Assembly: GCA_018340375.1 (NCBI GenBank)
Contig: JAFFJZ010000007.1
Coordinates: 20,620,001-20,684,000, forward strand
DNA from: Gonatopus flavifemur
Lineage: Eukaryota > Arthropoda > Insecta > Hymenoptera > Dryinidae
Direction of reading: 5' to 3'
Length of the DNA stretch: 64,000 nucleotides
Positions 38,126 to 50,186 of the stretch are shown piece by piece. The first letter of the stretch is position 1. Each line of letters starts with the position of its first letter. The notes beneath the pieces were generated by a model. That model was not told where the DNA came from and ran no database searches. It saw only the letters and a program-made list of their open reading frames with translations. The position numbers and the translations under genes were made by a program.

Positions 38126-39937
38126 CAAACATATTTTGCAGTAGCAATGTGCCAAAAAAGATTTATTTTCGAATAAGCTTATTAAAGAATAGGGGTATTT
38201 CAACATAGGTCGATAAACGGTAGAATTAATGGAACAGTAATAAATCCATGTACACAAGGTTACAGTCTCTCAGACGCAAGCATGACGTGCGCAGGTTGTT
38301 ATCAGGGCTATGAGCCTGTCAGGTTTGAGATTTGATCCACTTTCCCTCCATCAATTAACATCTCCTTGTTTGAAATATTTGACAGACCCAAGCAAGAAAT
38401 TGTTCTCAGGCTTTGAACAGTTTTTGTTCCATGCTATTCGATCAAAACCTGGCAAACATGCAGCCTGATTTAGTCCAAATTAATTCAATTGAAATATCCT
38501 TTCAAAAACTGACAACAATTTATTGAGTTGGTTTTGTTTGGAACATACGGGTTGTGATATTCCAGCTAGAAATTTCCCTTTCTAACAATCGGACCATCCG
38601 AAGCCCTTACTTGGTCCAAACCGCCCCAATTTGGCTCAAGGCAGGACCTAAAATCCAAAGAGTTTCATTCTTGGTAAGGATTCAATCTAAAACTTACAAA
38701 AATATTCTTATCAGATTTTGACAGGGTGTTCCTATTTGATAATTCCAGACAAAACTGAGTAAAAAGTTTGGCAATTTTTGATAAGTTTTCATGGAACAAA
38801 AACCATTCACAGCTCAATAAAAAATGTTGACCCGATTCTACCTGACATTTTCAGCAGGGTTCGTATCGATAAACTCACAGTAACCTTCCTAAAGCAATTA
38901 AATTCCTTCTGGGAATGCTTAGAATGTTCAGTTTTTGTAATAATCACCTTTCATTGAAATTAACAAATATCCATCAAATCAGTACGCTGGATTTAACAAA
39001 AAGAAGCACATTTTCATGAGAAAATAATCAACGCTTGTTAAAACGATCCTTTGACCGAGGAGAGTCCCGTACAAGATTCATTAACAAAAGTAATTAACAG
39101 TCATCTGTAAATACATTGTTGAGTGGGAAATTTTTCTCTCTCGCATGTATAATAGTAACACAAAATATCAGCATGAACCGCTAATCCAACTGACTCTTTC
39201 CCTTCCTGTCGTTAAGTACGTTGCTTCGCACTTGATTTTCCATCCGAATAAACGACAAAGCCATGAACAGGTGAGTGATACAAACATCCATTAACGCATA
39301 AATACATTGATACTTGTTCATACTTGTTCGTCCGTTGTTAACAACTCCTTTGAAACAAACGACAAATTGATATGGGCCATTAAATGTATTTCCGCTTTCT
39401 TCTTTGAATCATCAACCCTGTGCAAATGAACAATTTATAGATTCGAAAAAGATTCTGGTGTTCGCGGACATAAAATTAAAGCGCGATAGTTTCGAGTTTC
39501 GAGTACGAAAATAGAAACATAATTAACGAGGTGAAATTGTCGAAAACGAACATACGTACGTTGCCACCCAATACGATGGAATTCGATCTTCTTAAGTTTC
39601 CCCCATTAATGTAAATGTACGAAATGACGTACCGTAATCCGGAACCGGATTTGAAAATTACTTCTCTGGCAATGAAATGCGCATCCTACTCTCACATGGC
39701 TATTAAAATTTTATCACCTTCTCTTTATAATCCATTCAAAAGTTTTCCACTTAGAACAAATATAAAAGTTCCATACCGTTCGTAAAAATTTCGACTGAAA
39801 CACGTACGTAAGTGCATGGATTTTCAATTTGCCTGATATAGTTCAACAAAATACAATTCATTTTTGTTCCGTAAACTTGGGAACCTATTGAGTTTAGAAT
39901 AAATAGGTATCTTATGAAAATTCTATACGATTCATAT
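38126..39937. other. intergenic with a degenerate element remnant
   Basis: 38380-38870 resembles a decayed relative of the foldback at 35151-35972: it ends CTGACATTTTCAGCAGGG, as that element does near its right end, and contains several CAAAAACTG-type blocks. Nothing else was recognised up to the hAT element. Confidence 0.4.
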
Positions 39938-41161
39938 TAGAGATGTGCGAATTACGTTTTGAGACCATCGAATCGAATCTTTGACAATTTTATCGAATTC
40001 GAATCGAATCGAATTGTGAAAAATGACATCGAATCGAATTAAGGATTTCGAATCGAATCACAACATAAAATCCATACTGGATATAATAATCATTTGAATG
40101 GAATTTAAACATTGCATACGTATTGTACTAGTGTAGATGTACCATTCAGAGGCTCTTTAAGCCTTCTTAGCCCATTGAATTCGTCTTGATTTTTCATATT
40201 TTAAAGATAAAAAGTGAAGTCCTCATATTCGCTGTTTCATATTCGTGAGGAATTCATATTTATTAGCTTGATTTGTTAATTCATCATCATCGATCAAAAT
40301 GAGATGAAAAATCTCTGATAAACTTTGAAAAAACTTTGCCCCAATTCCATCATATTTTTCATCGAAATTTTAGAGTTGATCAGACTTTTTCGGATTTGTT
40401 CAAAAAGAAGTCCGAGTTTTTTTTCTAGAAATTATAGAGAAATTTTCAAACATTTCTTCTTATTGAATTTGCAACCCAGATAACATAAGAGTTCTGAAAG
40501 AGGCCATAAAGAATATGAAGTATTCTTATAGAACTCTTTTGGAATTATTTTGCTATCTGGGAAATTTCGCACAATTGTCGGAAGCACCCACTGTCGGGTT
40601 ATTATAACCAAACTTCGGGTTGTTGTACCTATTTTTTTTCAGTGCCTATAGCGCTCGAGTATTTTTTTATCCGGTCACTGATTCGTTTTAATAAATGATT
40701 CAAATTTCAGTAACATTGAATTTTTCTTAAAATGACGTTTCTTTGACTAATGTGTTCTACTTGAATATAACTGCGATAATACTTCTTGATACCCCATGCA
40801 AGTTCAAATGAAGTTCAAAACAATTCATAAAGAATTTCCAAATTTCATCAAGAATTCTTTTGAATAGTTGTGTAGTATGAGTCGCACAGCCAGTAACATT
40901 CAACAATCTTTCGATGATGAATATCCAATAGAATTATTTTGCGAACAATATGTTGTACACATTCTCAAATCAGGTACACTGAAGAAAAATGTATTTGACT
41001 CGAATGAACTTTTTTTTCAGTGTAACATTGATTCGGAATCGAATCATTGCGATTCGAACATTTCGAATAATTCGATTTTAGATTTTTTGGATTCGATAAC
41101 GAATCGAATCGAATCTAGAAAAATTCGTTCGAGTCGATTTCGAACTATTCGCACATCTCTA
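39938..41161. mobile_element. non-autonomous hAT element with GAATC arrays
   Basis: Ends TAGAGATGTGCGAAT in perfect inverted pair, with perfect 8-bp duplication ATTCATAT (39930-39937, 41162-41169). Both ends continue into arrays of degenerate TCGAATCGAAT. The 1224-bp body has no transposase; a 118-codon open frame inside its right half is an accident of the array. It contains a CCC/GGG hairpin at 40475-40561. It stops about 190 bp before the first called exon of the DM4/12 gene. Confidence 0.9.
40475..40561. mobile_element. 87-bp CCC/GGG hairpin nested in hAT element
   Basis: Ends CCCAGATAACATAAGAG and TTATTTTGCTATCTGGG are inverted, with AA on both sides (40473-40474, 40562-40563). Arms carry AGAGTTCT and AGAACTCT. 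It is closely similar to the hairpin at 36362-36469. Confidence 0.7.
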
Positions 41162-41351
41162 ATTCATATTCACCGTGAAATCGTTCACAGAATAATTCAA
41201 AATGATATCTCCCCGATGAAATGAAACTAATATTCGATTCTGACTTGAAATAAAAGAATAAGAAGAAATATCGGAACATTTCTGATCCTTCCTCATAAAA
41301 TTGACCTTTTGTATCAGAAGATAATAATAAATACAACTTTTTATTGTACAG

Positions 41352-44300
41352 AAGATGTTTTCAAACCAAGAGCGTAGCGAGTTTAGTGTTGTATTGGTGT
41401 TCCATATGGACTGCACATGGGTCAAGGGTGAAAAACATCACCGACGGTGTATCGAGGCATATTCGATCGATTGGATTTCCCACGGGTAGCGGTACAGGGG
41501 TACGCGGTCACATCAATCATTCATTTTGCCATCGGCTAATACGCTATGAGCTTTTCTTCCCTACGGTGTAGTATATGAATCCGGAATTAATATCGCAACT
41601 CTTTCTTTTTCTCTTTCTCTTATTCAACTTATTCCCTACATACCGGTCGGAAATTTCCTTATCGAACGAGAATCCTTCCTGTTGTTTTCAATGGATCCGT
41701 GAAAAAAGGTACAAAAAATTTAAGCCGATTTGAAGCGAGCTGACTCTGGATCGGGAATCATAGAAATAAATTATTCTATATTCTTTTGAATGGTGTTTCT
41801 TCTGTCTTGGAACCTGTGTATTGCATTTTCGTAGAATAAAATTCAATTCTTCGATCCTAGAATCGAGGAATTCATAAATGATTAGAGCTTGAAGTGATCA
41901 AATGATTCGAAAGATAAAAATTCATATTCGATTCATCAGATATACTTCGCAGTTGGAATACCAATCGACATACCCGAAAAATCAGTGCTCTTTTCATGGT
42001 ATTTTGAAGCGAATTACGGGTTGCCTACAGAGTGGGATAATCATTTTTATGAATTGGGGAAAAAACTAGGACATGCGGAGGTATTCAGAAGGAAGAGAAC
42101 CTTGGATAGACGACTAGCCTACAGCGCACTTGAGAACAAGCTCGAGAGGTACAATACATATTCTCTCAACCTTTTCTCTTGGTTTGAGCTTGTTTTTCAG
42201 AATCCATGTTATTTTCATTACGAGTAACTTTACCGACTTGTTAGATACTTCCCAACTCTTTTCATTTGCAGTTTTGGTTATTCGGGGAGGGGTTGTTTGC
42301 TCAGAACAATTTGCGAGGCAAGAACGTATCCTTTCCATCAGAATGGCCTCGTAGGTGATCTTCTTAGAATTTTATTCAGGTAAGAGACAAGTATAAAGTA
42401 TTAAAAAAATAATACATTACCGAGTGTTAGAGATACTATTTACTGACGTTTCTATGGGCCGCTAATGGCTCAACAAAGCCGATAAAAATCCCTGTACGGG
42501 CTCTGCTTACTCCAAAGATGAAAACCCGTATTTTTTGACCAATCTTTGTCGATGAAAAATATCGAATTCTCATTGTTTGATTAATTCAGTTACAACGTGA
42601 AGACAAATGTGAATCAACGAAAACTGACATGTATTGTGGACTGTTGTACTGGTATAGCAGCAACAAAATACCAATTTGTTTGAATTTAAATAATATAAGC
42701 TTCATTTCGTCCCTGATATAAGAAAATCCATCAAATCCTATTAGTGAAATCGAAACATTGAATCAGATTCCTGTTACTTCCTATTCAATCCTGTTCAATG
42801 TTCTGATTCACTAATAGGATTTTTTTTATCAGGGATGAATCAATAAAAATTTGGTATTCTCACAAAACTTAATGTGTTTTTCACACTCAAAAAATAGAAA
42901 AACCGTACGAAAAGACAATCAATACGTGAAATCAAGCTGAAAATAGTCACGTATATATAGAATACCAAACAAATTCATCCAGGGGAGTCGGTATTTTTAT
43001 CTGTAACATCTAAAAAATCACTGTAATAGCAGAACAAGAACTGGATTCTTAAATATCTGTATTCTCGAATCCTCAAAGAACTTCATTCTTAAATATTTCT
43101 ATTCTTGAATATTCGTATTCTCTGGAAACTATCTTCTTGAAAAGCTCAATTCTTGAATATCTGTATTCTCCCAGAACTGTATTCTCAATACTTATATTCA
43201 GGCAAGTGACTATTGAGGAGGGGTTGTTGACAAAATGAAAATCGATAGTAAAGGTCATTTATCGCAACAATAATTATATAGTTCAATAATAACAGTTGAC
43301 AACTTCTCAATAGTCGCCGGAATGTAGGGATTGAGAATACAGTTCTTTGAGAATAGACCCAGGTGAAAAAATTGAATGGAATTCTCATCAGGATTTAGTT
43401 CTACACAAATTGTATGACCTTCATGTAACATAAAACATGATTGAGTGAGACTGGTTGTGTAAAAATCAATTTCTGACAAGAATTCTACAAAATTTTTTCA
43501 TTTGGGGAATAAAGTTTTTCAAGAGGATACCCAGCGACCCCTGAAAATACAACCAGAACCATTAGTTAGAAAAGGACACGACCACAGCTATTCTGACAAA
43601 GTTGTCGAAAATGAAACAATGAAATAAAAATACCATTCTATACAGACCATCTTTGCTGATTTAAGAAGGTCTGGTTAGAACGATATTTTGATTTCATTGT
43701 TTCATTTTCAAAACATTTGCTAAAATAGTTTTGGTCATGTGCTTTTCCAAGCAATGGTTCTGGTTGCATCTTCAGGGGTCGCTGGTAGGTATCACTTCAA
43801 CAGTGCAGTCATTTAGAGAGACAGTTCTTCAAGAATACAAATACTCGTTGCATCGTCAGGGGTCGTTGGTATCACCTTAAGGAGCATGGAGCCCTTCAAG
43901 GAATGGGCCAAATTTTGCTACGTACTTTCTGCTCAACAAAGCAATAAATACAAATCTCAAATCCGCAGTAATGAAATACATTCCTAAAATTAAGCTTTGA
44001 CATGAAATTGTAACTGTGAATTGTTCCTAAGAATTATGCAAACGATTATAAGCATATTAACCTACATACGTCAATAATTTTTATAACTTATTTTCTCATG
44101 TTTAGGAATATATTTTGGGCTTTGAATTTATATTTAGAGCCAGATCCTAGCACTGCACTTTATTGCTATATATTTAAAATGTATAACCATTCAGAGACAG
44201 TTCCTTGAGAATACAGATACTGGTTGCATCTTCAGGGGTCGCTGGTATCATTTTAACAGTGCAGTCATTTAGAGAGGCAGTTCTTTGATAATACAGATAT

Positions 44301-46124
44301 TCAAGAATATAATTCTTCAAGTGGACAATTCTTTCAGAATACGGATATTCAAGAATACAACAGGGTGACCGGTGGCCAGGGTAATTCACGGAATAGACCA
44401 ATTGCGTATTAGCTAGGTTTGAGAAGAATAACCAATGAGGAAATGAGAAAATTCCAGGTCTGGCCACGCTGTACAATTCTTCAAGAATATAATCCTTCGA
44501 AAAAACAGATATTTAAGGATACAGTTCTTCAAGAATACAGGAATGAAGAATACAGTTCTTAGTCTGCCGCTATCAATAAAATTGCTGTAATAGCAAATAG
44601 ATTACTGTTACAGAAAAAAGATTTGGTGTTCTAGCAGAAGATACCCAGAGAATTTTTATTCCGTGTAACGCGCACGATAAATAGGGCCCGGAATGTGAGA
44701 ATTGTTTTAGAATTGAATTCAAACATATCAGTACAAATGAATCGAGGATTTTTACGACAAATGAGCAGGCGATTGCTCTATTTTTTCTCTAGTAGCATGA
44801 GAATGTTGTAGATATACTATGCACGTTCATAGTACATATACAACGTTTGGTGCCCTGCTCAAAGAATCTCATTGAACCGATCGATTCCGATGCAGAAAAC
44901 TGATTCAAACTTATTGAGAATCAATTTTCAATGGGTTCAAATCGGTTTTCTGCATCGGAATCAATGAGAATCAATCAGTTCAATGAGATTCTTCAAGCAG
45001 GGTGGCTACTTGGGTTATGTATTCAGAAGCATTCTAACCAGCCATCATATATCTTCAAATTTCTTACTCCAAATACATTTCGTTGGTCGAAAAGTCTTTC
45101 AAAGTTATTATTGTACATGATTGAAACTAAAAATGACTAATACAGGTCATTAGAACGCCTGAAATGGTGATAATTCATCCAAGTGTCAAGGTTTATCAGC
45201 TTCAGGCGCTGAACGTTACAAAATCCGAATCATCCAAAATCCATTTGATACAATCCAATACTCCCTACACTGAATAATCAAATAACATAGTAAAATTCCT
45301 TTATTCTTTTATAAAGACAATACTCGATAAAACTTTCTCTCCGTGTGGAAAAGAATTCGAAGTTTTCTATCTCTGAGGATTTCTCTGTTTTCTGTTATTT
45401 ACGATCCCGTTGTAAAATCCCTGATTATTTCAAAAGCTTGAATTTTACTTTAATTGAAATATCGCTTGGAATTGCATAGGATTTCTACTAAGATCTGATT
45501 CCGATTCCATTACCGATAAGTTGTTCTACTTAAAATGCCACAGTCTGTTAGAATTCCGACTGGTTTCTAATGGAAATTATCGATTTCTGTAACGTTTTCG
45601 TCTCGAAATTCAGCAAAATTCTCCAACGAGGTAACCGATAGCATACTCGGATCACTATTCAATTTTAAAATAAGAAAAAAAAAATCTGTTAAACTTACAA
45701 ATTCACAAAATAGTTCGAATACATAATTCAATGATGGTACAAGAGAATATATGGATTGATTCTTATTTAGTATAGTGCTTAATGTGATTAACTGAATGAC
45801 ATGCTACCATAATTTCAATCATTCTTATGATTACCCTTGTAAAGAATATTTCATCGAAAACGAGACAAAGACAAAATGACAATACTGATTTTTAATTTTT
45901 TTTAATTTGTGAAAGAATTTGCGGTGAAGATGTGAGATATTGAACCCCTCAGCTGAAACTCTTACATTTAATCATGTTTTACCTCTAGGCCCTCGTCATC
46001 GATGAATGAGGATCTTCCTTCCTCGATCACAGCTGCTGAATTCTCAGAAAATTGTACTAAATATCATCAGAACTGTACTACGAGTTTCTTGGATATGATA
46101 AGTCACTATGTTCCTCAGAAATAA
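41352..46124 (+). CDS. DM4/DM12 family secreted protein, near-complete gene
   Basis: Four phase-compatible exons. An N-terminal exon (about 41352-41491; the donor could also be after 41485) has hydrophobic SVASLVLYWCSIW and ends SRHIRSIGFPT. Exon 41953-42148 begins GIPIDIPEKSVLF and has YFEANYGLPTEWD. Exon 42272-42379 has GYSGRGCLLRTICEARTYPF and HQNGLVGDLLRILF. Exon 45989-46124 has CTKYHQNCTTSFLDMISHYV, then PQK and stop. The NYxLP block, the CLLRxICEA block and the late paired cysteines are the defining DM4/12 pattern, with all four conserved cysteines present. The family is arthropod-specific, probably secreted, and of unknown function. The initiating exon was not found, because no in-frame ATG precedes the first exon. 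The last intron is 3609 bp and full of repeats. Confidence 0.9.
42711..42834. mobile_element. CCC/GGG hairpin with CCCTGATA ends
   Basis: Ends CCCTGATATAAGAAAATCC and GGATTTTTTTTATCAGGG are inverted, with AATCCTATTAGTGAA and TTCACTAATAGGATT inside. The flanking dinucleotides are GT and AT, so the duplication is imperfect. It lies in the DM4/12 intron. Confidence 0.65.
43526..43793. mobile_element. inverted-repeat element in intron
   Basis: The left arm (GATACCCAGCGACCCCTGA, then ACAACCAGAACCATT) and right arm (AATGGTTCTGGTTG, then TCAGGGGTCGCTGG) are inverse copies over about 100 bp, meeting at ATGAAACAATGAAAT. Parts of the right arm recur as direct repeats at about 43855 and 44221. Confidence 0.6.
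44853..45002. mobile_element. CCC/GGG MITE with CCCTGCTCAAAG ends
   Basis: Ends CCCTGCTCAAAGAATCTCAT and ATGAGATTCTTCAAGCAGGG are inverted, with TG on both sides (44851-44852, 45003-45004). GATTCCGATGCAGAAAAC is mirrored in the other arm. 150 bp, within the DM4/12 intron. Confidence 0.8.
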
Positions 46125-46904
46125 AGTATCACGCAACAGATTTCTTTGATATTTGAATAAAATACTCTTTTATGATTATGCATTGAATTCATTTGATACT
46201 CATATGAAATTGCACATGATACATAAAAGGATTTTGTCAAACTATTCAACAATCAATGACTCTTCTTTAATTCAAATTACATGGCAAATAAATTCAAAGG
46301 AGTAATTGTAAGGAAATATAAATTTTTGTACTATGGAATAGTAATGGAATATATACTGAATAAATCTTCTGAACAAAAGAAACTAAAAAAGTTCATTCAC
46401 TTCATTTACGGTCATTATCTCATTGCATACTATACTTATTTTGTATTATATCAGATTCCTCTTATTCATGACATTTTATTGAAAGCACTGTTTGTAAGCA
46501 TACAACTTAACACATCTCATGATTTTCCAAAGAATACCTAATATGATAATGATAAGTCAATACTGTTTCGCGTATTCAATTCTTATGTGGAAAATGTATT
46601 TTGTGAGGTTTTGAAACTTCATAGGATTCGCAGCTCAATTGACACTTATCAGTCTGTGCAAATATTAAATCGAAACTCGACCTACTCAAATAATATTATA
46701 AAAACAAGGATGATGTAAATTATTCGAAAATGTGGATAAATGCCTTCATCTCGGTTTCTATTTGCGCTTCTTCTTTCAAGTTCTTGAAAAATGAATTTTA
46801 AAGCTTCGATTTTGGATACTTGGAAAGATCAGTCATTATTCAATCAAGTTTCCACTTTAATTGTTGACAACTTCAACAGGTAACGGGAGTATTTGTTCTT
46901 CTTC
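46125..46904. other. spacer between convergent genes
   Basis: A 780-bp AT-rich gap between the stop codons of the plus-strand DM4/12 gene and the minus-strand carrier gene; both 3' UTRs must lie here. An 86-codon open frame at 46281-46541 is AT-driven and not protein-like. Confidence 0.55.
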
Positions 46905-47037
46905 TTAGGTGGGAACGTTCAAGTGTTGTAGATAATGAGATACGTTCTCGTAGACCACAAAGGTAACCATCGTTGCTGGGACCACTCTGGTCAGGTTAAC
47001 ACTTAGACCTTTGTAAAATCCTCGCCAACCTTCATAC
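46905..47037 (-). CDS. SLC25A32: distal alternative last exon of the carrier gene
   Basis: After the acceptor CGTTGCAG, the exon reads [19 protein letters not shown], then [17 protein letters not shown], and stops at 46905-46907 (43 codons). It begins with one base that completes the split codon AG|G left by the donor at 49233, giving [20 protein letters not shown] closely resembles the canonical sixth transmembrane segment of the SLC25A32 family, so this exon probably encodes the ancestral C-terminus. It repeats the content of the proximal exon 2.1 kb upstream in transcription. Confidence 0.85.
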
Positions 47038-50000
47038 CTGCAACGTACCACCAGCAATACTTTTACTAGTTTTGTACTAGCTTTTCTTTAAACGATTTTG
47101 TCAAAAAAATTTCTAAAAGCAACCTGCGTACGATTCTTGAAGTAAAACAAACTTTTTAGAATTGCATGTCGCTCCACAAACTACGCTGAATCACATTATT
47201 TGATTGTCTCGAGTGTTCAAATCTTCAGAGACAGTCTGTAGGAGGATGTAACATAGTACAGTGTTTTGTAATCGGAGTTTAATCATTCAACTGTAGAAGT
47301 ATAAAAAATGAAATTAGGCAGAATCCTCATTCAAAAATCGTACTGCTGGTGGTTTAACAAAATGTGACTGTACACACAATTACACCTCTCAATTTGTGCG
47401 CATACATACAAACATATGAGAATTTAGGAACCACTTCATCAAACTCGTGGAAAAGTATACATCAAAGTAGATATTGATGGAATTTTATGAGAAATGTTGC
47501 TACACACAGAGGAGCCATTTGGATTGAAAAATAGGAATATAGCGAGGAAATAGATTTTTCAATATACATTTGTTGAAGACACTTTATACTGTAATCCGCA
47601 AGCAATATTCAATTCCTCATACCATGGCATTCTACAAACACATGTTCAACGTTATCTTTTCTGACTGATGATACACCGATGTCATTTGAACGATTATCGA
47701 TAATCGCATCATCAACGAAAATAGTGCAAATATTGATTCAAAACGAAATTATTTTTGTTTCACTAATTTATTCAATAACTGACAATTTTCATTTGAATGA
47801 ATTCTCGAACGAAGTTCCATTTTCGTGCGTATTTAGCAAAATCATTCCATCCTATATCAAAATCTTCGTAATAATTTCTTTGAATCATATAATTGTAACA
47901 TATATCTATCCACTTATATATGTGAAGACATATATAAATACATCTTCGCTATTATTGTCGACGTGACGATTGACGTAACACGCATAAAAAAAAGCAAAAT
48001 GACAATGAATTATTTCGTATTTCCAGGAATAGGAGGTTTTCGTTGCATAAGGATTCAGATAAGTACTGATTGTAATCATTTTCTGTTACAAATCAACAGG
48101 CACATAAATCGTTCCTTATATTAAGAGAAAAAACAAGAAGCTCCTTCAAAAAAGAACCATTTTAAATGCTTACATATTTTCGTATGATTTTTACGTATGT
48201 GCCAATTCCGTTTACTCGCATGTTTCGACGATAAAAAAATCCATTAGCTACATACAATCGAATTACAGAGGAACGTCTTATACAGTGCAGATAAAATTCA
48301 TTTTGTATACAAAATGGAAACGTGATAAAAACCTTGATGTGCAAAAATATCAAGTTTGTTTCTTTTCTTTCTTGTTCATTCGAAATCAACATTGAATTCA
48401 ATGATCGCATCATGGTTTGTTTACAATTTGAGCTGTTATTGTCGCGAATGATAAAAACGAAAATGCTCCAAGTAGATGTAATAATCATTAAAAAAAAGTA
48501 CGTATAAAATAAACATTTTAATCAATCCACTATACAATCATCTATGAACGATAAACTCTCCATCGTTAATTGAACTATACATCGTAACATTTCTTAATGT
48601 TTTCATTTCTTTCGTACACCGAATAGATAAGTGTATATATAAATAAAAATTATGAAAATGGATAGTCTTTGACATAGTTAAGAAAAATTAAGTGAACAAC
48701 AAAAGTACCCCGCGTTGGTGTTCGTGTAATTGATAGAAGAGAAGGATCCATAAATAATAAAGTGTCGAAATCTCTATAAAATAATAAAAAGAAATAAAAA
48801 AAAAAGAAAAGAAAACAGTGATGATAATACTGATGAGATGTAGCAAAAGTTACAGTACAACAATTGATACCTATATAGGTTTGATAAAACAAACTACAGG
48901 AACTTGCCATGATTTTCTCATATATATATCAAATGGATATGATTAAAAATATATGTATATGTATGTACATTTCGTGGACCCTTCTGACAAATGAACACAC
49001 TTTCTATAAAAAAAAGAAGTGTCTGCCGTGGCATTGAATAGCCTTGGCATTGATTACGATGATGAATCAACGGTATCTTTGTCTAAAATTATTCCTGTCA
49101 AAGTTTCGTGATTGAAAGTGGTTCTTAATAGTTTGCGAATGTCTCATAAATATACATGACGAGACAAATATTTGGTGTAACGTGTAAAAGATATGGTGAT
49201 AAACCTTTATAAAAACCCCTAATTCCTTCTAACCTCCATGTAAGTTGAATGCAGTGCCAAGTACTGTCGTAGTTGTGGAATTGATCCTGAAGTCTAGCTC
49301 TCACTACTTGATAAGGATAAGTCACAGCGGCGGCAATTATTTTGGAAACTGCAGCGAATCCGATGTACTCCAGCGTAGTCTGTAATACACATATCAGAAA
49401 TTTAGATTGAAAATTCGAATCCTCGAGGAAAATATCTTACGAAAACTTACCAATTTGGTATCGATGGCTCGCTTTTGATGTATGTTATAACGATTCTTCA
49501 TTTCTTCGTAAGTCATAAATTGTATAGCACCGTGAGAGACGCCGAACATGCCAGGAATCAACCCCTATAAGATGAAACATGGACATATGAGAGACACATG
49601 AATTTTTTAGAATACAGTTTTATCGAATCAAGAGAACTCACCCTGTAGAAGCCTCGAACTCCTTCGGTGTGATAAATTTTAACAAAAGCGTCCGTCATAC
49701 TCCGATACCTCTTCGATTCGGCAAGCCTGTTGTCCCCGGACAGTTGTAAGCACAATCTGGTTTTTATAACCCATAGCGGATTTGTCATAAGCAATGTGAG
49801 AATTCCGGCATCGGTTGCAGCGAACATGTGCTTTATCGGACCGATTGGTTTTTCCTTATTAGACCCTCGCATCAGCGACTTGATATTATTGTAGCTGAAG
49901 GGATTGAATTGCTCGGCAAAGATCTTCTCATTTTATAAAACGACTTAAAGACTATTGTCTTTTCTCTTTCCACAATATTATAACAATATTTCTCTTAATG

Positions 50001-50186
50001 ATATAAAAATTTGGACTCGCAAATTTGCTTACAAAAAGAAGTAGAAGCCCCAAGAACTTCCCGATCCGAGTACATTTGGTAGAACCCCTCTGTATAGTCC
50101 TCGTATGCCTTCGACTTTGAATATATCGTGTAATGCGTTCCAAAGGCTACTGTACTTGGGGATTGACTTCGTGTGACCATCGTTTA
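46905..50186 (-). CDS. SLC25A32: mitochondrial carrier, SLC25A32 type (folate/FAD), 5' incomplete
   Basis: Minus-strand exons in coding order: 50033-50186 ([20 protein letters not shown], then [14 protein letters not shown]), 49642-49894 ([10 protein letters not shown], then [14 protein letters not shown] and [13 protein letters not shown]), 49451-49564 ([21 protein letters not shown]) and 49125-49379 or 49234-49379 plus 46905-47037. All junctions are GT-AG and in phase. PLWVIKTR and [14 protein letters not shown] are the second and third carrier signatures, and the latter is diagnostic of the SLC25A32 group, inner-membrane transporters of folate and/or FAD. The exon with the first signature (HPLDLxK) was not found up to 64000. 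Two alternative C-termini are described separately. Human SLC25A32 is the closest protein I can recall; orthology was not tested. Confidence 0.92.
47038..49124 (-). other. gap between the two alternative last exons
   Basis: It holds the 3' UTR of the proximal form and is intron for the distal form. AT-rich, with several small open frames and no transposon ends recognised. Confidence 0.6.
49125..49379 (-). CDS. SLC25A32: proximal alternative last exon of the carrier gene
   Basis: From the acceptor at 49380-49381 the exon encodes [17 protein letters not shown], then [15 protein letters not shown] and [11 protein letters not shown]. If not spliced at GAG|GTTAGA (GT at 49232-49233), it reads on through [20 protein letters not shown] and [13 protein letters not shown] to a stop at 49125. 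The read-through tail aligns with the distal exon ([13 protein letters not shown]) but has a different sixth helix. The internal donor leaves two bases, exactly what the distal exon requires. It is not a classical weak tail, because the tail keeps the carrier pattern. Confidence 0.85.
   Translation of the reverse strand, partial: TTLEYIGFAAVSKIIAAAVTYPYQVVRARLQDQFHNYDSTWHCIQLTWRLEGIRGFYKGLSPYLLHVTPNICLVMYIYETFANY

Larger units (their letters stand above)
42380..45988 (+). other. repeat-filled last intron of the DM4/12 gene
   Basis: The intron runs from AG|GTAAGAGA to TTTTACCTCTAG|G. It holds the elements at 42711-42834, 43526-43793 and 44853-45002. It also holds a large degenerate foldback at about 43040-44580, made of AATATCTGTATTC on the left and GAATACAGATATT on the right, and three copies of a GTTGCATCTTCAGGGGTCG block (about 43761, 43855 and 44221). 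Confidence 0.8.

Noticed and set aside
40868..41224. 118-codon open frame before the second DM4/12 gene
   Set aside because: It lies across the right end of the hAT element and is built from its GAATC array.
41355..41490. Starting the second DM4/12 gene at the ATG at 41355
   Set aside because: That frame does not join in phase with exon 41953-42148 and reaches a stop; the other frame gives the family-like SIGFPT end but has no local ATG.
42900..44600. CRISPR-like array suggested by recurring short blocks
   Set aside because: The repeats are degenerate, irregularly spaced and partly inverted, and the context is a eukaryotic intron.
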